Under the pieces are notes generated by a model, which did no database searches, was not told the DNA's origin, and worked only from the letters and a program-made list of their open reading frames with translations. DNA of 64,000 bases from Pezicula radicicola (taxonomy: Eukaryota > Ascomycota > Leotiomycetes > Helotiales > Dermateaceae): NCBI GenBank assembly GCA_003008705.1, contig PDUO01000096.1, positions 66,847 to 130,846 on the forward strand, in the 5' to 3' direction. Shown piece by piece: positions 23,878-33,458 of this stretch. The translations under genes and the position numbers were made by a program. Position 1 is the first letter of the stretch; each line of letters opens with the position of its first letter.

Positions 23878-24960
23878 CTAGCATCCACAGTCGTTCCCAG
23901 AATTTCCAATTTTCACATCATTAACCACAGTCACCAAGACTTCTTCCAAACTCTTCCCACCATTCAATCCCAGAAGATCATTCCACGCCATGCCCTCTCT
24001 CTTCCAAGTCCCCATAACATCAATATTCTGATCCCAAACCGCAACTCCCGTTAACAAAGCAACACCACCATCAAAATACCCCTTTTGCATCCTATGCTTC
24101 GCCTCTTTCCTAGCCAACTCCCCATCTACTTCATACCAATCATACTTCCTATCCTTTCCCTCAACCTTCTCAACAACCTCCACAATCTCCTCTAAGTTCG
24201 TCACAAAACTACTCACATAAACTCCTCTTCCTTGTACCTTTCCCCATGCTTCCTCTCCATCCTCAAGTTCAATAACCTTAACTATAGCTTTCGCTAAATC
24301 GGCAAACGTAGTCAATACAACCTCCCGTTTCCCACCGACCTCACGACCTCCAAAAGTCGATACACTTCCCCACAATAAATCAACACCAAGAACACCATCT
24401 ATTTTCATTCCTTCTTCAAGTACATTACCAGCATAAATTGCCGTCCAAGAAATCTGATCCTGTTTCCGTAATTGCTCTTGGAATGACCATCGTGTTTGAT
24501 ATGGTGGTAACAAAGACCGGATCGCTGGGTTCGCACTATCGAGACCGTATTCACTTGGTACGAAACGTGATATTTTGGCTTTAGTAGCTGCGTCGATTAG
24601 GTTTGGTGTTTGATGGATATCTGAGCCTGCTAGGAGTGATATGAGGATATTTTGTCCTTTTAAGGCGGAGATGAGAGACGATGGTGTGAAATCTGTTGTT
24701 TGGTGGGAGATTTTGTTGGTGTGGTTATGTCCATGACGATGGTTATGTGTTCCGTGGTCTTGGTGTGAGTGTGAAGTGACTGATATGCTGGTTGGGCGGG
24801 TGGCTACTGTTGTGTCGAACTTGGCATGTTCGAGGGCATGCAGGAGATGTTTGAGTAAGGGAGAGGTGGGCGTCTAGATGATGGTTAAAATACTTTGTTT
24901 CCATCATCAACTGTGGCTACGTACTGCTACTACAGCTACTTTTCTCAGTATGCCTGCCAT
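23878..24960 (-). CDS. NmrA-like / isoflavone-reductase-type NAD(P)-binding protein
   Basis: Two exons, 24960-24925 (MAGILRKVAVVA) and 24873-23878, give 343 residues. The body has LKGQNILISLLAGSDIHQTP, SRFVPSEYGLDS (the conserved RF-x-PSE-[YF]-G motif of isoflavone-reductase-like NmrA proteins), WTAIYAGNVLEEG and a C-terminal helical region. The normal Gly-rich motif after the first strand (G-A-T-G-x-x-G) appears as A-T-P-T-S-P, lacking the glycines, so cofactor binding may be altered or the intron boundary slightly misplaced. A His-rich insert (HSHQDHGTHNHRHGHNHTN) sits at about residues 50-68. The frame is open throughout. Substrate unknown. It lies tail to tail with the LysM gene. Confidence 0.78.
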
Positions 24961-25930
24961 TTGGATCTGTTGTGGTTGAACAGAGTAGTAGTCGGTTCTC
25001 TCGGTCTTCAGTACCTACTCGGCCGAACGGGAGTGGGGTGGTGGGGTAAGAGATCTTCCTAGCTTAGCATGGCTCTTGGAACAAATTTTATAGATATCAA
25101 AAGAGGAACGCTGAAAGACAAATATTAGTCTTCGCTTCAAGTAGGTGAGTCTTTCCTATTTATTACTCCGAAAATAAACCTCGTGAGAGCGATATGGCGC
25201 CATATTACTAGCTTCGGATATCTCGCGTAATTCTTGCCGAGCAATTTCAACTCGGCATTATTTTATACTTTCATTCAAGTCTTGAGAGTATATTTCAACT
25301 GAAGCCACAAGAATCTAAGCCTACTTTTAAGAACGAAGACTTCGACCTGAGTTTGCTACTGTCCCAAATCATAGCCTTTTAAAATGCTGCAGAGATGAAA
25401 GACAAGTGAGATTTCGAGTTCGCTAATATTTCAATGGGAAATTGCTTATTAGCTCCGAAACACGACTTGCAAACTGGAATAGAACACTTCATCTGTCATC
25501 TGTGTCGCTTGTGTCAATGTGTGTATTGTTGTCACTTCCTTGCTCTCTTTTCATCTTTTCCCCTAATAGCTCGCCAATAAGATTATGGATTTCAGTATCT
25601 ATCTTTTGGCTTTTAAATCAGATGCATTGTAACATCTTTTAGCTGACGCAAAATCTCCTTTTACAATCCCTCAGATCCTAAGTCTCAGGATTTTTAGATA
25701 TTCTAAAGTCTGTGTGCTATGCTTCTTAGTTGTATTAAAGTTACGAGCTTGTGGTGAAAAGCTAAAGTTTGCTCGATTTTGACCTCTGGTTCTGTTCAGT
25801 GGTTAAAGTGTTAAGTAACAAGTTATGATTACTACGACAACAGCCTTGCTATAGCTTTGATAGCACATCTCATAGAAGCTCGACGCACTTGAGGTTCATC
25901 GTCCACCAGTCGGAATTCATTCTCTAGGAG
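24961..25930. other. Intergenic region, no gene seen
   Basis: Upstream region of the NmrA-like gene followed by unremarkable, moderately AT-rich sequence. No ORF, repeat or RNA gene recognised. Confidence 0.35.
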
Positions 25931-25932
25931 AG

Positions 25933-26307
25933 TCAGGCCTGAGAGATATCATTAGTGGTCTTAATTTACAGGATGATCCCCTTGGAGAACTTAAGGCCAG
26001 CTCCCAAGAGATGCTTATCAAGTCAAATTAGAAAAAGTTGAGAGCCGCATCACCTCCCTTGCAAGCTTGGCCGGCTGGGTATACTTCTGACTATCTTGCA
26101 TCCTTTAGTGGCCTCAAAACAATCTTCATTCCGTTCAAGGATAATGATGAAGGTACCGATGACGATACTAATGACGATACCGACGGGGATACAGACGAGG
26201 ATACCGACGAAGATAACGACGGGAACAGCGATCAAGGATCAGAAATTCAGGCTGAGTTTCGTGCACGTGCTGATGAGCTCAGAGTGGAGCATATGCGGTT
26301 CTATTAA
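25933..26307 (+). pseudogene. Relic ORF with acidic Asp/Thr repeat, interrupted by TAG
   Basis: One frame reads RDIISGLNLQDDPLGELKAS, stop (TAG near 26030), then YLASFSGLKTIFIPFKDND and an Asp/Thr-rich run (D-E-G-T-D-D-D-T-N-D-D-T and similar) ending in LRVEHMRFY and a stop. The acidic run comes from a degenerate 12-bp tandem repeat of the type GATACCGACGAG (26155-26220). YLASFSGLKTIFIPF is reminiscent of leucine-rich or F-box-associated proteins, but too little remains for a family call. Confidence 0.4.
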
Positions 26308-26351
26308 CCCTCTCTATAAGGTCTTTTATTTCCCAGCGCGGACTCGAGTGG

Positions 26352-26493
26352 TGTTGGATCACGTGGGCACTAGCCTACCACTTCTTGCTCTTGGTCTTTC
26401 TCTTCTTCTTCTTCTTTCTTCCACAGAGACGATAGCACCAACATAGAAGCCAATTGAAGTCTATTCATTGTCTTCTTTCGTTTGCTAGGCTCC
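26352..26493. repeat. Direct repeat copy 1 (about 142 bp)
   Basis: Begins TGTTGGATCACGTGGGCACT and ends GTTTGCTAGGCTCC; about 95% identical to the copy at 27108-27247. It contains a pyrimidine-rich CTT-repeat tract. TG at the left and a CA a few bases past the right end could mean short LTRs, but no target duplication is visible. The other strand reads as Lys/Arg-rich codons ending in a stop (KKKKRKTKSKKW), so the repeat may instead be a duplicated gene end. Confidence 0.65.
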
Positions 26494-27070
26494 TACCACT
26501 CAATCTGACGTCATCGCTGAAACCACTTCAGCTCAGCCTAAACAACCTGAAGCTCCTCGATCTCAGCCTACCGTCGCGATCGAAGCTGAAAACGACTAAA
26601 CTCAACCTCAACACGATACAGACGAACCTAAGGAAGGTGACGCCGCTCGCGTAGGTGATGAGTTCCACGAACCGCTTGTCACTTATAATATCGATCCCGA
26701 AGACAATCAAGCATATATTAATCTTCGTGAAATCTCTACAGCTACCGGACTCGATGAATAGCGCTTTGTCCCGTGGCTAGCTATTGTATCTATCGATAGT
26801 ATGTCTTAGCCATTTCACCTTACAAGCCTTAGAAATACACCAAGTACTAAAATCATCTTTAGTAACCCGGACCGCCTGCGCAATACCACGCTCATCAACA
26901 AGAACCCTAGCAAGCGTAAATTTCACTATCTCAGCATAGAAGTTTAGCTTCGCGATGTCACTTTCTTTGAATACGCCGCAGTTCCTAACGGTACTACACG
27001 TGTTGCTCTTTCTGAAGACTTCCCTTCCGCGAGCACCGCACATGGCCTTTTGAACAACCATAACAAGGCA
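26494..27070 (+). pseudogene. Unrecognised relic ORF with several in-frame stops
   Basis: Between the two direct repeats one protein-like string reads APTTQSDVIAETTSAQPKQP, AIEAEND, stop (TAA), TQPQHDTDEPKEGDAARVGD, YNIDPEDNQAYINLREISTA, stop (TAG), RFVPWLAIVSID. After a gap comes NPDRLRNTTLINKNPSKRKF, IEV, stop (TAG), LRDVTFFEYAAVPNGTTRVA. The composition between the stops is clearly protein-like, so this was once coding. Family not recognised; it could belong to a retroelement or to a host gene captured between repeats. Two of the stops (TAG) are compatible with CAG-to-TAG decay. Confidence 0.45.
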
Positions 27071-27107
27071 TGCATGCACAGGGACTGTGCATTTTGGGAG
27101 CTGGGGA

Positions 27108-27247
27108 TGTTGGGTCACGTGGGCACTAGCCTACCACTTCTTGCTCTTACTCTTCTTCTTCTTCTTCTTTCTTCCACGGAGACGATAGCACCAACATAGA
27201 AGCCAATTGAAGTCTATTCATTGTCTTCCTTTCGTGTGCTAGGCTCC
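27108..27247. repeat. Direct repeat copy 2 (about 140 bp)
   Basis: Second copy of the repeat at 26352-26493, starting TGTTGGGTCACGTGGGCACT and ending GTGCTAGGCTCC, in the same orientation with starts 756 bp apart. Differences are a few substitutions and small indels in the CTT tract. Confidence 0.65.
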
Positions 27248-27675
27248 GACAAGTGGCAACTTTCAGGTCAACACACCTTATTCTCCCAGCATATGTTTGC
27301 AGGACACTCTGTGGATAATTATAGGTGAAGAGATACGGTATGCAAGGCTACTCTGCGAGCTTGTAATTATACGCACATCTAGTACTGACCTTTTCCCACG
27401 CGCAGACGGTAAACCGTACCTCAGCCAGCGTCCATTTTTCAAGGCAAATCAAACTTTGAACAAAACATGGACCACAAAGCTACGTTGAAGATGAACAGTA
27501 GTGATGTATCAAACGCCCTTCCACTCATTACTGTACGTCACTCTTCCGCGAGGAGCGAGAGAAAGTCGCCCAAAAACCAATCCTATCCCTCGCTCTCCTT
27601 AACAGAAGAAGGTCCCCAACCAATCGAATCCGTCCGCAAAGCAATCACCATCTTCACCCATCGCGTGCGCATAGA

Positions 27676-29565
27676 TCACCCCATATCCTTCGGGTTTATT
27701 CCCTCGTCGCTGTGATTATCCTGGCTAGGAGAACTTTTAGATTCTCTCCTTAACACGCACGCAGGTTGCTGGTTCCAAAAATCAGGACCTAGCACCATCG
27801 AAGCACCCTCTCTGTCATTTTCAATCCTCTCTTGGTCGTAGTTCGGAGTCATGCTTGCACGCATAGGTGGAGCTAAACTATAAGACGCGTTGCGGATTCT
27901 GCTTCGATGAAAATCATTCATTTGATTATCCGAGGCGCAGGTAGGGCAATATTTTGTGCCGCTCGTTTCGGCATTGCGTCTAGCACTATCTTTAACAGTG
28001 ACCCAGTGGAGGACGAGGATACTGAAAAGGACTGCAGGTATTGTTGTTTAGTAATGAGAGCACTAGAAAGTGACCGATATAACAGGCATACCTTCTGAGT
28101 TGCAGCATAGCATGCAAATCCAGGCCTTTTCTCCGTTGAGAGTCGTTAAGACTGATAGGTTCCTTAATACGTGTCAGATAGTTATTATAAAAGAAAAGAA
28201 ACACGAAAATACTTGCACTACACTAGAGATAAGGGTGCACACGCTTCCGATAAAGGTTCGAACCGTTACAGTGTGTAATGGCGAATTAGGATTACTCTTA
28301 TACATCTTCGTGTCTAATCTTCTAGTAAGTAAAAATAAATAGACTTAGAAGAGTAGATGGTGATACACACTTCGTAAAGGAATTACAAAAAGTGTCGTTA
28401 AGTATATATAGAATCATTGTTAGCGTAGTTGGTAGCTCCGGAAATAAAGGAACAAACATTTAATATGACATCAAATGCGACCAGGGGCAACATTGCCTTC
28501 TTCTGTACGCCGATAATACATACCCCATTCGCCTCTAGGATGTTGATTCGGCTGTACTGGAGTTAGTAAGATGGATTTAGAGATATTTACTGTCTAATAC
28601 AAACTAGTAAAAATTCAGAACGGTGACACCACAGTAAGGCGCTGTTGTTGTTAGTGGTACTGCGTAACTATGTCACTCGCTGCTTATACTAACCTAGCAT
28701 TCCAATGCAGTTGAAGAGGTAGAGTTTAGATTTCATTCGAGGGGTCGTGACTCCACTGATGATGTACTAGCGTCTGTATTAGCATATCCTTTTGTTCTAG
28801 TAGTGAAATGAACATACTACTTTCTCGACCAGAAAATAATAAATCAACTAGTTTGAGCGTCAGAGGAACCTTCATGGTTAGAATTCTAGAGAGAGCTTAC
28901 GACCTCAGATCACTGTTAGCCTACTTGGAGTCGTAATTGAAGAGGAGCGAGCTTACTTTAGCAGACAGGTAGCAAGTCAAACACAATAAAATTGTAGCAG
29001 AACATGTTGTAAATGATGTATCGAAGCCAATTCCTCCAGAAAGAATAGCTGTCCCAGCCACAAAGAGCATCGAATCAATATAGATTATTAGAAGGACTAT
29101 GTAGCAGATCACCTTAGCTAGATGATTGGCTCGCTCACATGGTCAACATACGCCAACGGGTAACTGTTAATCCTCTCCAATTTCGCACATCTCGTAAACG
29201 CTGACCTGAGAACAGCAGGTTAGTGGTGAACTTGACAATACTCGTGATTATCTACACATACTTAAACAGACTGCCAAAACCCCTATACTGATAACAGCGA
29301 GCGTCACTGAAACGACCTGGCTGGTTTTAACTGGCTTAGGAAGCGCAATAATAGCCTTGTATGATTCTGCAACATCCTTTATTGACAAGTGGGATGGCAT
29401 AACTGACAATGTTGCCCTTCGATATTTGGTTGTAGGAGAAACCACAGCAGAGGGATGGATAAAAAAAGATATTGTCTCAATGTTGCAAGGTGTAAGAGTA
29501 ATAAACGGCTGCGGGCCTATTTGATGCAGCTGTGTAAAGCCGCAACCGGTATTCACGATAACCAT
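27676..29565 (-). CDS. Fungal multi-spanning (7-TM-like) membrane protein, one damaged splice site
   Basis: Eleven exons can be followed: 29565-29262, 29205-29165, 29112-28957, 28847-28818, 28766-28694, 28641-28605, 28551-28458, 28407-28367, 28321-28217, 28162-28092 and 28031-27676, all in consistent phase, for about 435 residues. Hydrophobic segments include VICYIVLLIIYIDSMLFVAG, LIYYFLVEK, KSKLYLFNCIGML, IIGVQKKAMLPLVAFDVILN, IYLTTLFVIPLRS, VRTFIGSVCTLISSVV and LFSILVLHWVTVKDSARR. This is the pattern of a large fungal family of unassigned 7-TM proteins. The intron at 28457-28408 has a GT donor and a CTAAC branch site but no AG where the frame demands it. The intron at 28216-28163 is GC-AG (GCAAGT). 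The exon 2/3 boundary is the least certain. It may be a recently inactivated gene. Confidence 0.6.
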
Positions 29566-30446
29566 CTAGAACTAACGCAGCCACGTCTAGCCTAGAGGGC
29601 TGTTAATGCATACCCTGAGCATCGGTTTCGGTGAGAGCGAGAAGTATTAGGCGGTCGGCAAATTAAAGTTCGAGGATTCCATCTGGCAGCAGATCACATC
29701 CGGCAGAAAGGTAATATTCCTCAGGCCATTCTATCCTTGGTGGCGCTCGTAGTCAATATCGCTGAAAGCATAGGGCTAGATGTATTTTATTGCACATCTT
29801 AGGTGAATGCTATTTTGTGAGAGGTTGGATGCTGTTTTAGGACAACACTGAATGCTGTTTGTGGAGAAGTCAGACGCTGTTTCTAGATGTTAGGAGCCGT
29901 TTATAGTTAGAGTAATAATTATTGAAGAGATTGAATTACAAACAATCAAACATTTTAGTTGGATTTCCTTGATCTTAATAAACAAGTTTTGGTCAGGCGT
30001 AAAGTGCGGTTATCTAGTCACTTGCGTTTAGTTCTGCGAGGACAGACTATTACGTATTAACCATGTTAACCATGTGGCAGTTAGTCTACTTCGGATTTCC
30101 CGATGGTATTCTTTCTAATTTCTATGGCTTTTAAAAATAACAATCCAGATCTTTAATGATTGAACTATTCAACTTGAATGAGATTACTTCTCGGTACTGC
30201 TCAGTTCCTACAGTAAGTATGCGAAACATTTCGGTCCCTGGACCGACTTTACTTGAGCCGACCATGGGGAAATGACGATCACGTGTCCTGCTGAGCAGTT
30301 TTTGGTGTTTTCATCTTGGCAAGGCTGAAAAAGGCTGAGCATCACCAACATCTTCAGTTCAAAAGAAAATCTCAATTCCTACGCAGCTTTCTTTCCTCTC
30401 GTTTAAACCATCATCTCTCACATGTACAGCAACATTTGAGGCCGCC
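29566..30446. other. Intergenic region
   Basis: Shared upstream region of the divergent 7-TM gene (-) and bcd1-like gene (+). A loose repetition of a GATGCTGTTT-type word occurs at 29825-29905. No gene recognised. Confidence 0.35.
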
Positions 30447-31661
30447 ATGTCAGACCCGCTCTTATCAACACTTTGTCGCATATGTTACATCAATCCGCCC
30501 AAATATAAATGTCCCCGTTGCTCTATGCAAACATGTTCCCTCACATGTTCAAAACGTCACAAAGGTTCGTGCAATAATACTATTCCCGGCCAAAATTATT
30601 TGTGTGGTTATTCTGACTGCAAGTACGCAATAGTTAGAGCATCATGCAACGGCCTACGAGATCCTACAGTCTTCAAACCCATGTCAGAATTAGCCACTCC
30701 CTCGGGCGTCGACCACGATTACAATTTCCTGCATTCTATCGAACACAAAATAGAGAGGTCTGAGAAGGAAATAGTTGAAGATCGTGGATTGGTTAAGAAA
30801 GAGGAACTCCAGGCTGCAAGGACAGGCAATACCAGAAATCGGGGGCCCGCGATGCACCCTAGGGGCGATGTGAAAATTGAAACAAAGTTAAGAGAAATGA
30901 GGACGAGGGTTGACAAGGCACCGAAAGGAATGAAGCGAAATGTTGAAAACAGTACACGCTACAGTTACAAAACGAGATGTATAAGCTGGCAGGTGGAATG
31001 GATTCGAGAAGATGGAAAGGGGAGGATGTTGGCGCAGATGCTGGACAAGAGGCCGCTGGCTCAAGGCTATGCTAATATTGTGGAAGAGGAGAGATTAAGG
31101 AATCTTAGTCATGAAGAGAAAAGGCTTGACAAAAAAAGAAAAGCAGTGGAACACAAGCAGCGTGTAGCGAAGAAGGCAAAGCTGGAGGAGCAAGCGAAGG
31201 TTTGTCTGACAACATTACCGGTCCTGCAGGATCCAGTAACTACAACATGGAGTGCCATCGCGGCGGACGTTGATAGTAACGTGTATCTCGAAGATTCACA
31301 CATTTCAGACTCCAAAGACCAACAACTTCATTTCTACCTTCTTCGACCGTACACACCATCGATATTCGGCAAAGTACTTATACCACTGGATAGGTCACAA
31401 TGTCTCAGGGAATTGCTCCGACATAAAACTCTTCTGGAGTTCCCAACAATTTACATATTCAGTCATGCGCTAGAGGACGACCTACCAGATGGCTATGCAT
31501 TAGAAAAAGATTTCCTTGCTGCCACAGGCGGCCAAGCACCACCTCCGCCATCTTTGGTAGTGTATGCGTCTGACGATGATCAGAGCGATGACAGTGAAGA
31601 TGAGACAAGTAGTGGTGAATCTGAGCAGAAGGAAGGCTCGGAGGAAGGGGAAATCGTGTAA
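30447..31661 (+). CDS. bcd1: HIT-type zinc-finger protein, Bcd1-like box C/D snoRNP factor
   Basis: The N-terminal zf-HIT domain reads C-R-I-C ... KYKCPRCSMQTCSLTCSKRH, then CNGLRDPTVFKP, followed by GVDHDYNFLHSIEHKIERSE, all hallmarks of Bcd1/Hit1-type proteins that help assemble box C/D snoRNPs. The frame is open from 30447 to 31661 (404 residues), but 30565-30633 is very probably a 69-nt intron (GTTCGT donor, CAATAG acceptor). Removing it brings the finger's last His and Cys together (RHK-VRASC) and gives 381 residues. Because the intron is a multiple of three and lacks stops, retention would add 23 residues inside the zinc finger. The C-terminus is acidic (DDDQSDDSEDETSSGESEQK), suggesting a nuclear/nucleolar protein. 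Confidence 0.85.
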   Translation: MSDPLLSTLCRICYINPPKYKCPRCSMQTCSLTCSKRHKGSCNNTIPGQNYLCGYSDCKYAIVRASCNGLRDPTVFKPMSELATPSGVDHDYNFLHSIEHKIERSEKEIVEDRGLVKKEELQAARTGNTRNRGPAMHPRGDVKIETKLREMRTRVDKAPKGMKRNVENSTRYSYKTRCISWQVEWIREDGKGRMLAQMLDKRPLAQGYANIVEEERLRNLSHEEKRLDKKRKAVEHKQRVAKKAKLEEQAKVCLTTLPVLQDPVTTTWSAIAADVDSNVYLEDSHISDSKDQQLHFYLLRPYTPSIFGKVLIPLDRSQCLRELLRHKTLLEFPTIYIFSHALEDDLPDGYALEKDFLAATGGQAPPPPSLVVYASDDDQSDDSEDETSSGESEQKEGSEEGEIV

Positions 31662-31876
31662 TAATGTGTAATGATTCAGGAACGATACCAAAATCCTCTA
31701 CGTGGAACTTACTGTGCTAAAATGTCTTTTGGTCAGGCTTCTCACGCATCATGCCAATTTTGAATCGGTGGATGGTGTGCAATCTTTAACATTGACTAGC
31801 TGCAGAAAAACCTAACTACGCAAAACAGGACAAAGATGAAAACCGACCAGCGGTTTCGAGAACAGGAAACCACCAC

Positions 31877-32272
31877 TCACTTACTCTCCATTCCCGTTCT
31901 CACCTGGCACTTGGGATTAGGCGTCATTTGTGAAGGAATCTTTTGGGTCAACATTTGACTTGCCTCTCTCCGATCGGGCTCTTGCTGGATACGACGATTC
32001 TTGTGGACATCCCGATGGTAATCTCTCTGGTGTTCCTGGTACTCTCTACACCACCCAGCTCGAGTTTGCTTGTTGTCTCTGGTCGAGCTAGGCTGTTTCT
32101 GGGTTCCATCCTGTGCGTCAAGGTCACACTCAAGATCAGCTTTAACCTCTTGTTTTTGCTTTCGGTATTCCTGGTCGACGAATTCCCGGTTCTCGCTGCA
32201 TCTTGGACAGGTGCAGTTGTCGGTACCCGTGTGTTCTGGCTGATCCAGTGGGTGTGGACGTGTGAACTTCAT
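31877..32272 (-). CDS. Small hypothetical charged protein
   Basis: 131-residue open frame, hydrophilic, with a C-T-C-P-R-C motif near the N-terminus (TDNCTCPRCSENREFVDQEY) and Arg/Gln/Glu-rich remainder. The final codons overlap a good GTAAGT donor, so the true 3' end may be spliced and slightly different. No family recognised. It lies tail to tail with the bcd1-like gene. The composition looks coding, but this could be chance. Confidence 0.3.
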   Translation of the reverse strand: MKFTRPHPLDQPEHTGTDNCTCPRCSENREFVDQEYRKQKQEVKADLECDLDAQDGTQKQPSSTRDNKQTRAGWCREYQEHQRDYHRDVHKNRRIQQEPDRREASQMLTQKIPSQMTPNPKCQVRTGMESK

Positions 32273-33458
32273 GTTGGGCGATATCTCTGGTTTGCTGTTG
32301 AGCTGAAGGCTGGAAATATGACTTTTTATTGGATGCTTTGAGTTCTTGTATTGGTGGACCGATGGAGAGAAGAACCTGCAAGAGGGAACTCGCCATTAAA
32401 ATATACCCGATGAGAGAACACTGTTCAGGAGCACTCCATTCAACAAAACAATACATTCGGAGTATGCTATTTTCTTATCTTGTTTTCAAAGGAATTGTGT
32501 TCCATCAGGCGGATGGGATTCAAACGCTATGCTGTTGTTGATTTCAAGGACGAAATATGAGGCCTCATCTGTGAGACTGGCTAAAAAGAACAAAGAACTC
32601 AACCTATTTCAAGGTCACTCGAGGTCACTCTAGTTGAGTCCCCATTGTGTCGTTGTTATAAAATCATGGCTCTTTGCTGGCATCTGTTTCAGGTTAAGAG
32701 ACAGGATGAACCCTAACCCTAAATAACGGTGTACGGGTATTTTGGTCTTCGATGCGTTCATTTTAGAGTTACTGATGATCGGTAGCGAAGCGATTAACGT
32801 GGCAATCCCGGGAAGCTTTCAGCTATGCCAGGTTGGCGGATCCTGCGCGAACACCCCCAAATCTCTGGTCCCGTTCCACGCAAGAGTGCCTATTTCTTAC
32901 TCTATTGGGAGATAAGGTCTCTCTAGCAGTCGATTGATCGTCACTTGATTCCGGGTTAACATCGCTTTCAAGCTATGCCGAGCAAGCCAAGTGATTGCAG
33001 CCGATATCGGATTATTCCAGAACCAACGGGAATCCTGAGATGTGATAAGAGCGAGTTATACGATGGAAAAAATGCGGTGTTTCTTCCGATGGGTATAATA
33101 ATTAAGACGATCTCTTGGTATAAACGAAACAATTCCAAGCAAGGCTGTGTTAGCCAAGAGTAATGCTAGGATGCTCATCCGATGATAGCGCCCAAGAATT
33201 CGGTTCAAGTTCGTCGATCCGTTTGTAATGGTTTGTAATAGATCTCAAGCTTATTGTCATCACTTGAAGTTGTTGTTAATCAAGTTAAATTCATATATGT
33301 GACATTCTAATAGAAAGTCTATAAGTGGTTGTGGTGCTACCAACAAGGCATAAGTAATAATCAGTTTCACTGTACTTCACACTTCTGTGTTTTCATCTCA
33401 CTCTTTATCCGGCCTTGGAGTCAACTACACTCTTTCGAACCATAATCAATTCATCGTC
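32273..33458. other. Intergenic region with short telomere-like motif
   Basis: About 1.2 kb upstream of the FMN dehydrogenase gene. It contains AACCCTAACCCTAAA (32709-32723), two units of the telomeric hexamer. Otherwise no gene, repeat or RNA recognised; the last 150 bases are the likely promoter and leader. Confidence 0.35.

Noticed and set aside
26155..26220. Short regular repeats considered as a CRISPR-like array
   Set aside because: They are a 12-bp coding-type tandem repeat (Asp/Thr) without spacers, in a eukaryotic genome.
28240..28290. GGTTCGAACC word suggestive of a tRNA T-loop
   Set aside because: It lies inside an exon of the 7-TM gene (Val-Arg-Thr codons on the other strand) and no acceptor or anticodon stem can be folded around it.
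32142..32456. Second minus-strand frame (MYCFVEWSAPEQ) overlapping the small hypothetical protein
   Set aside because: It overlaps the better 131-residue frame in a different register and shows no independent support.
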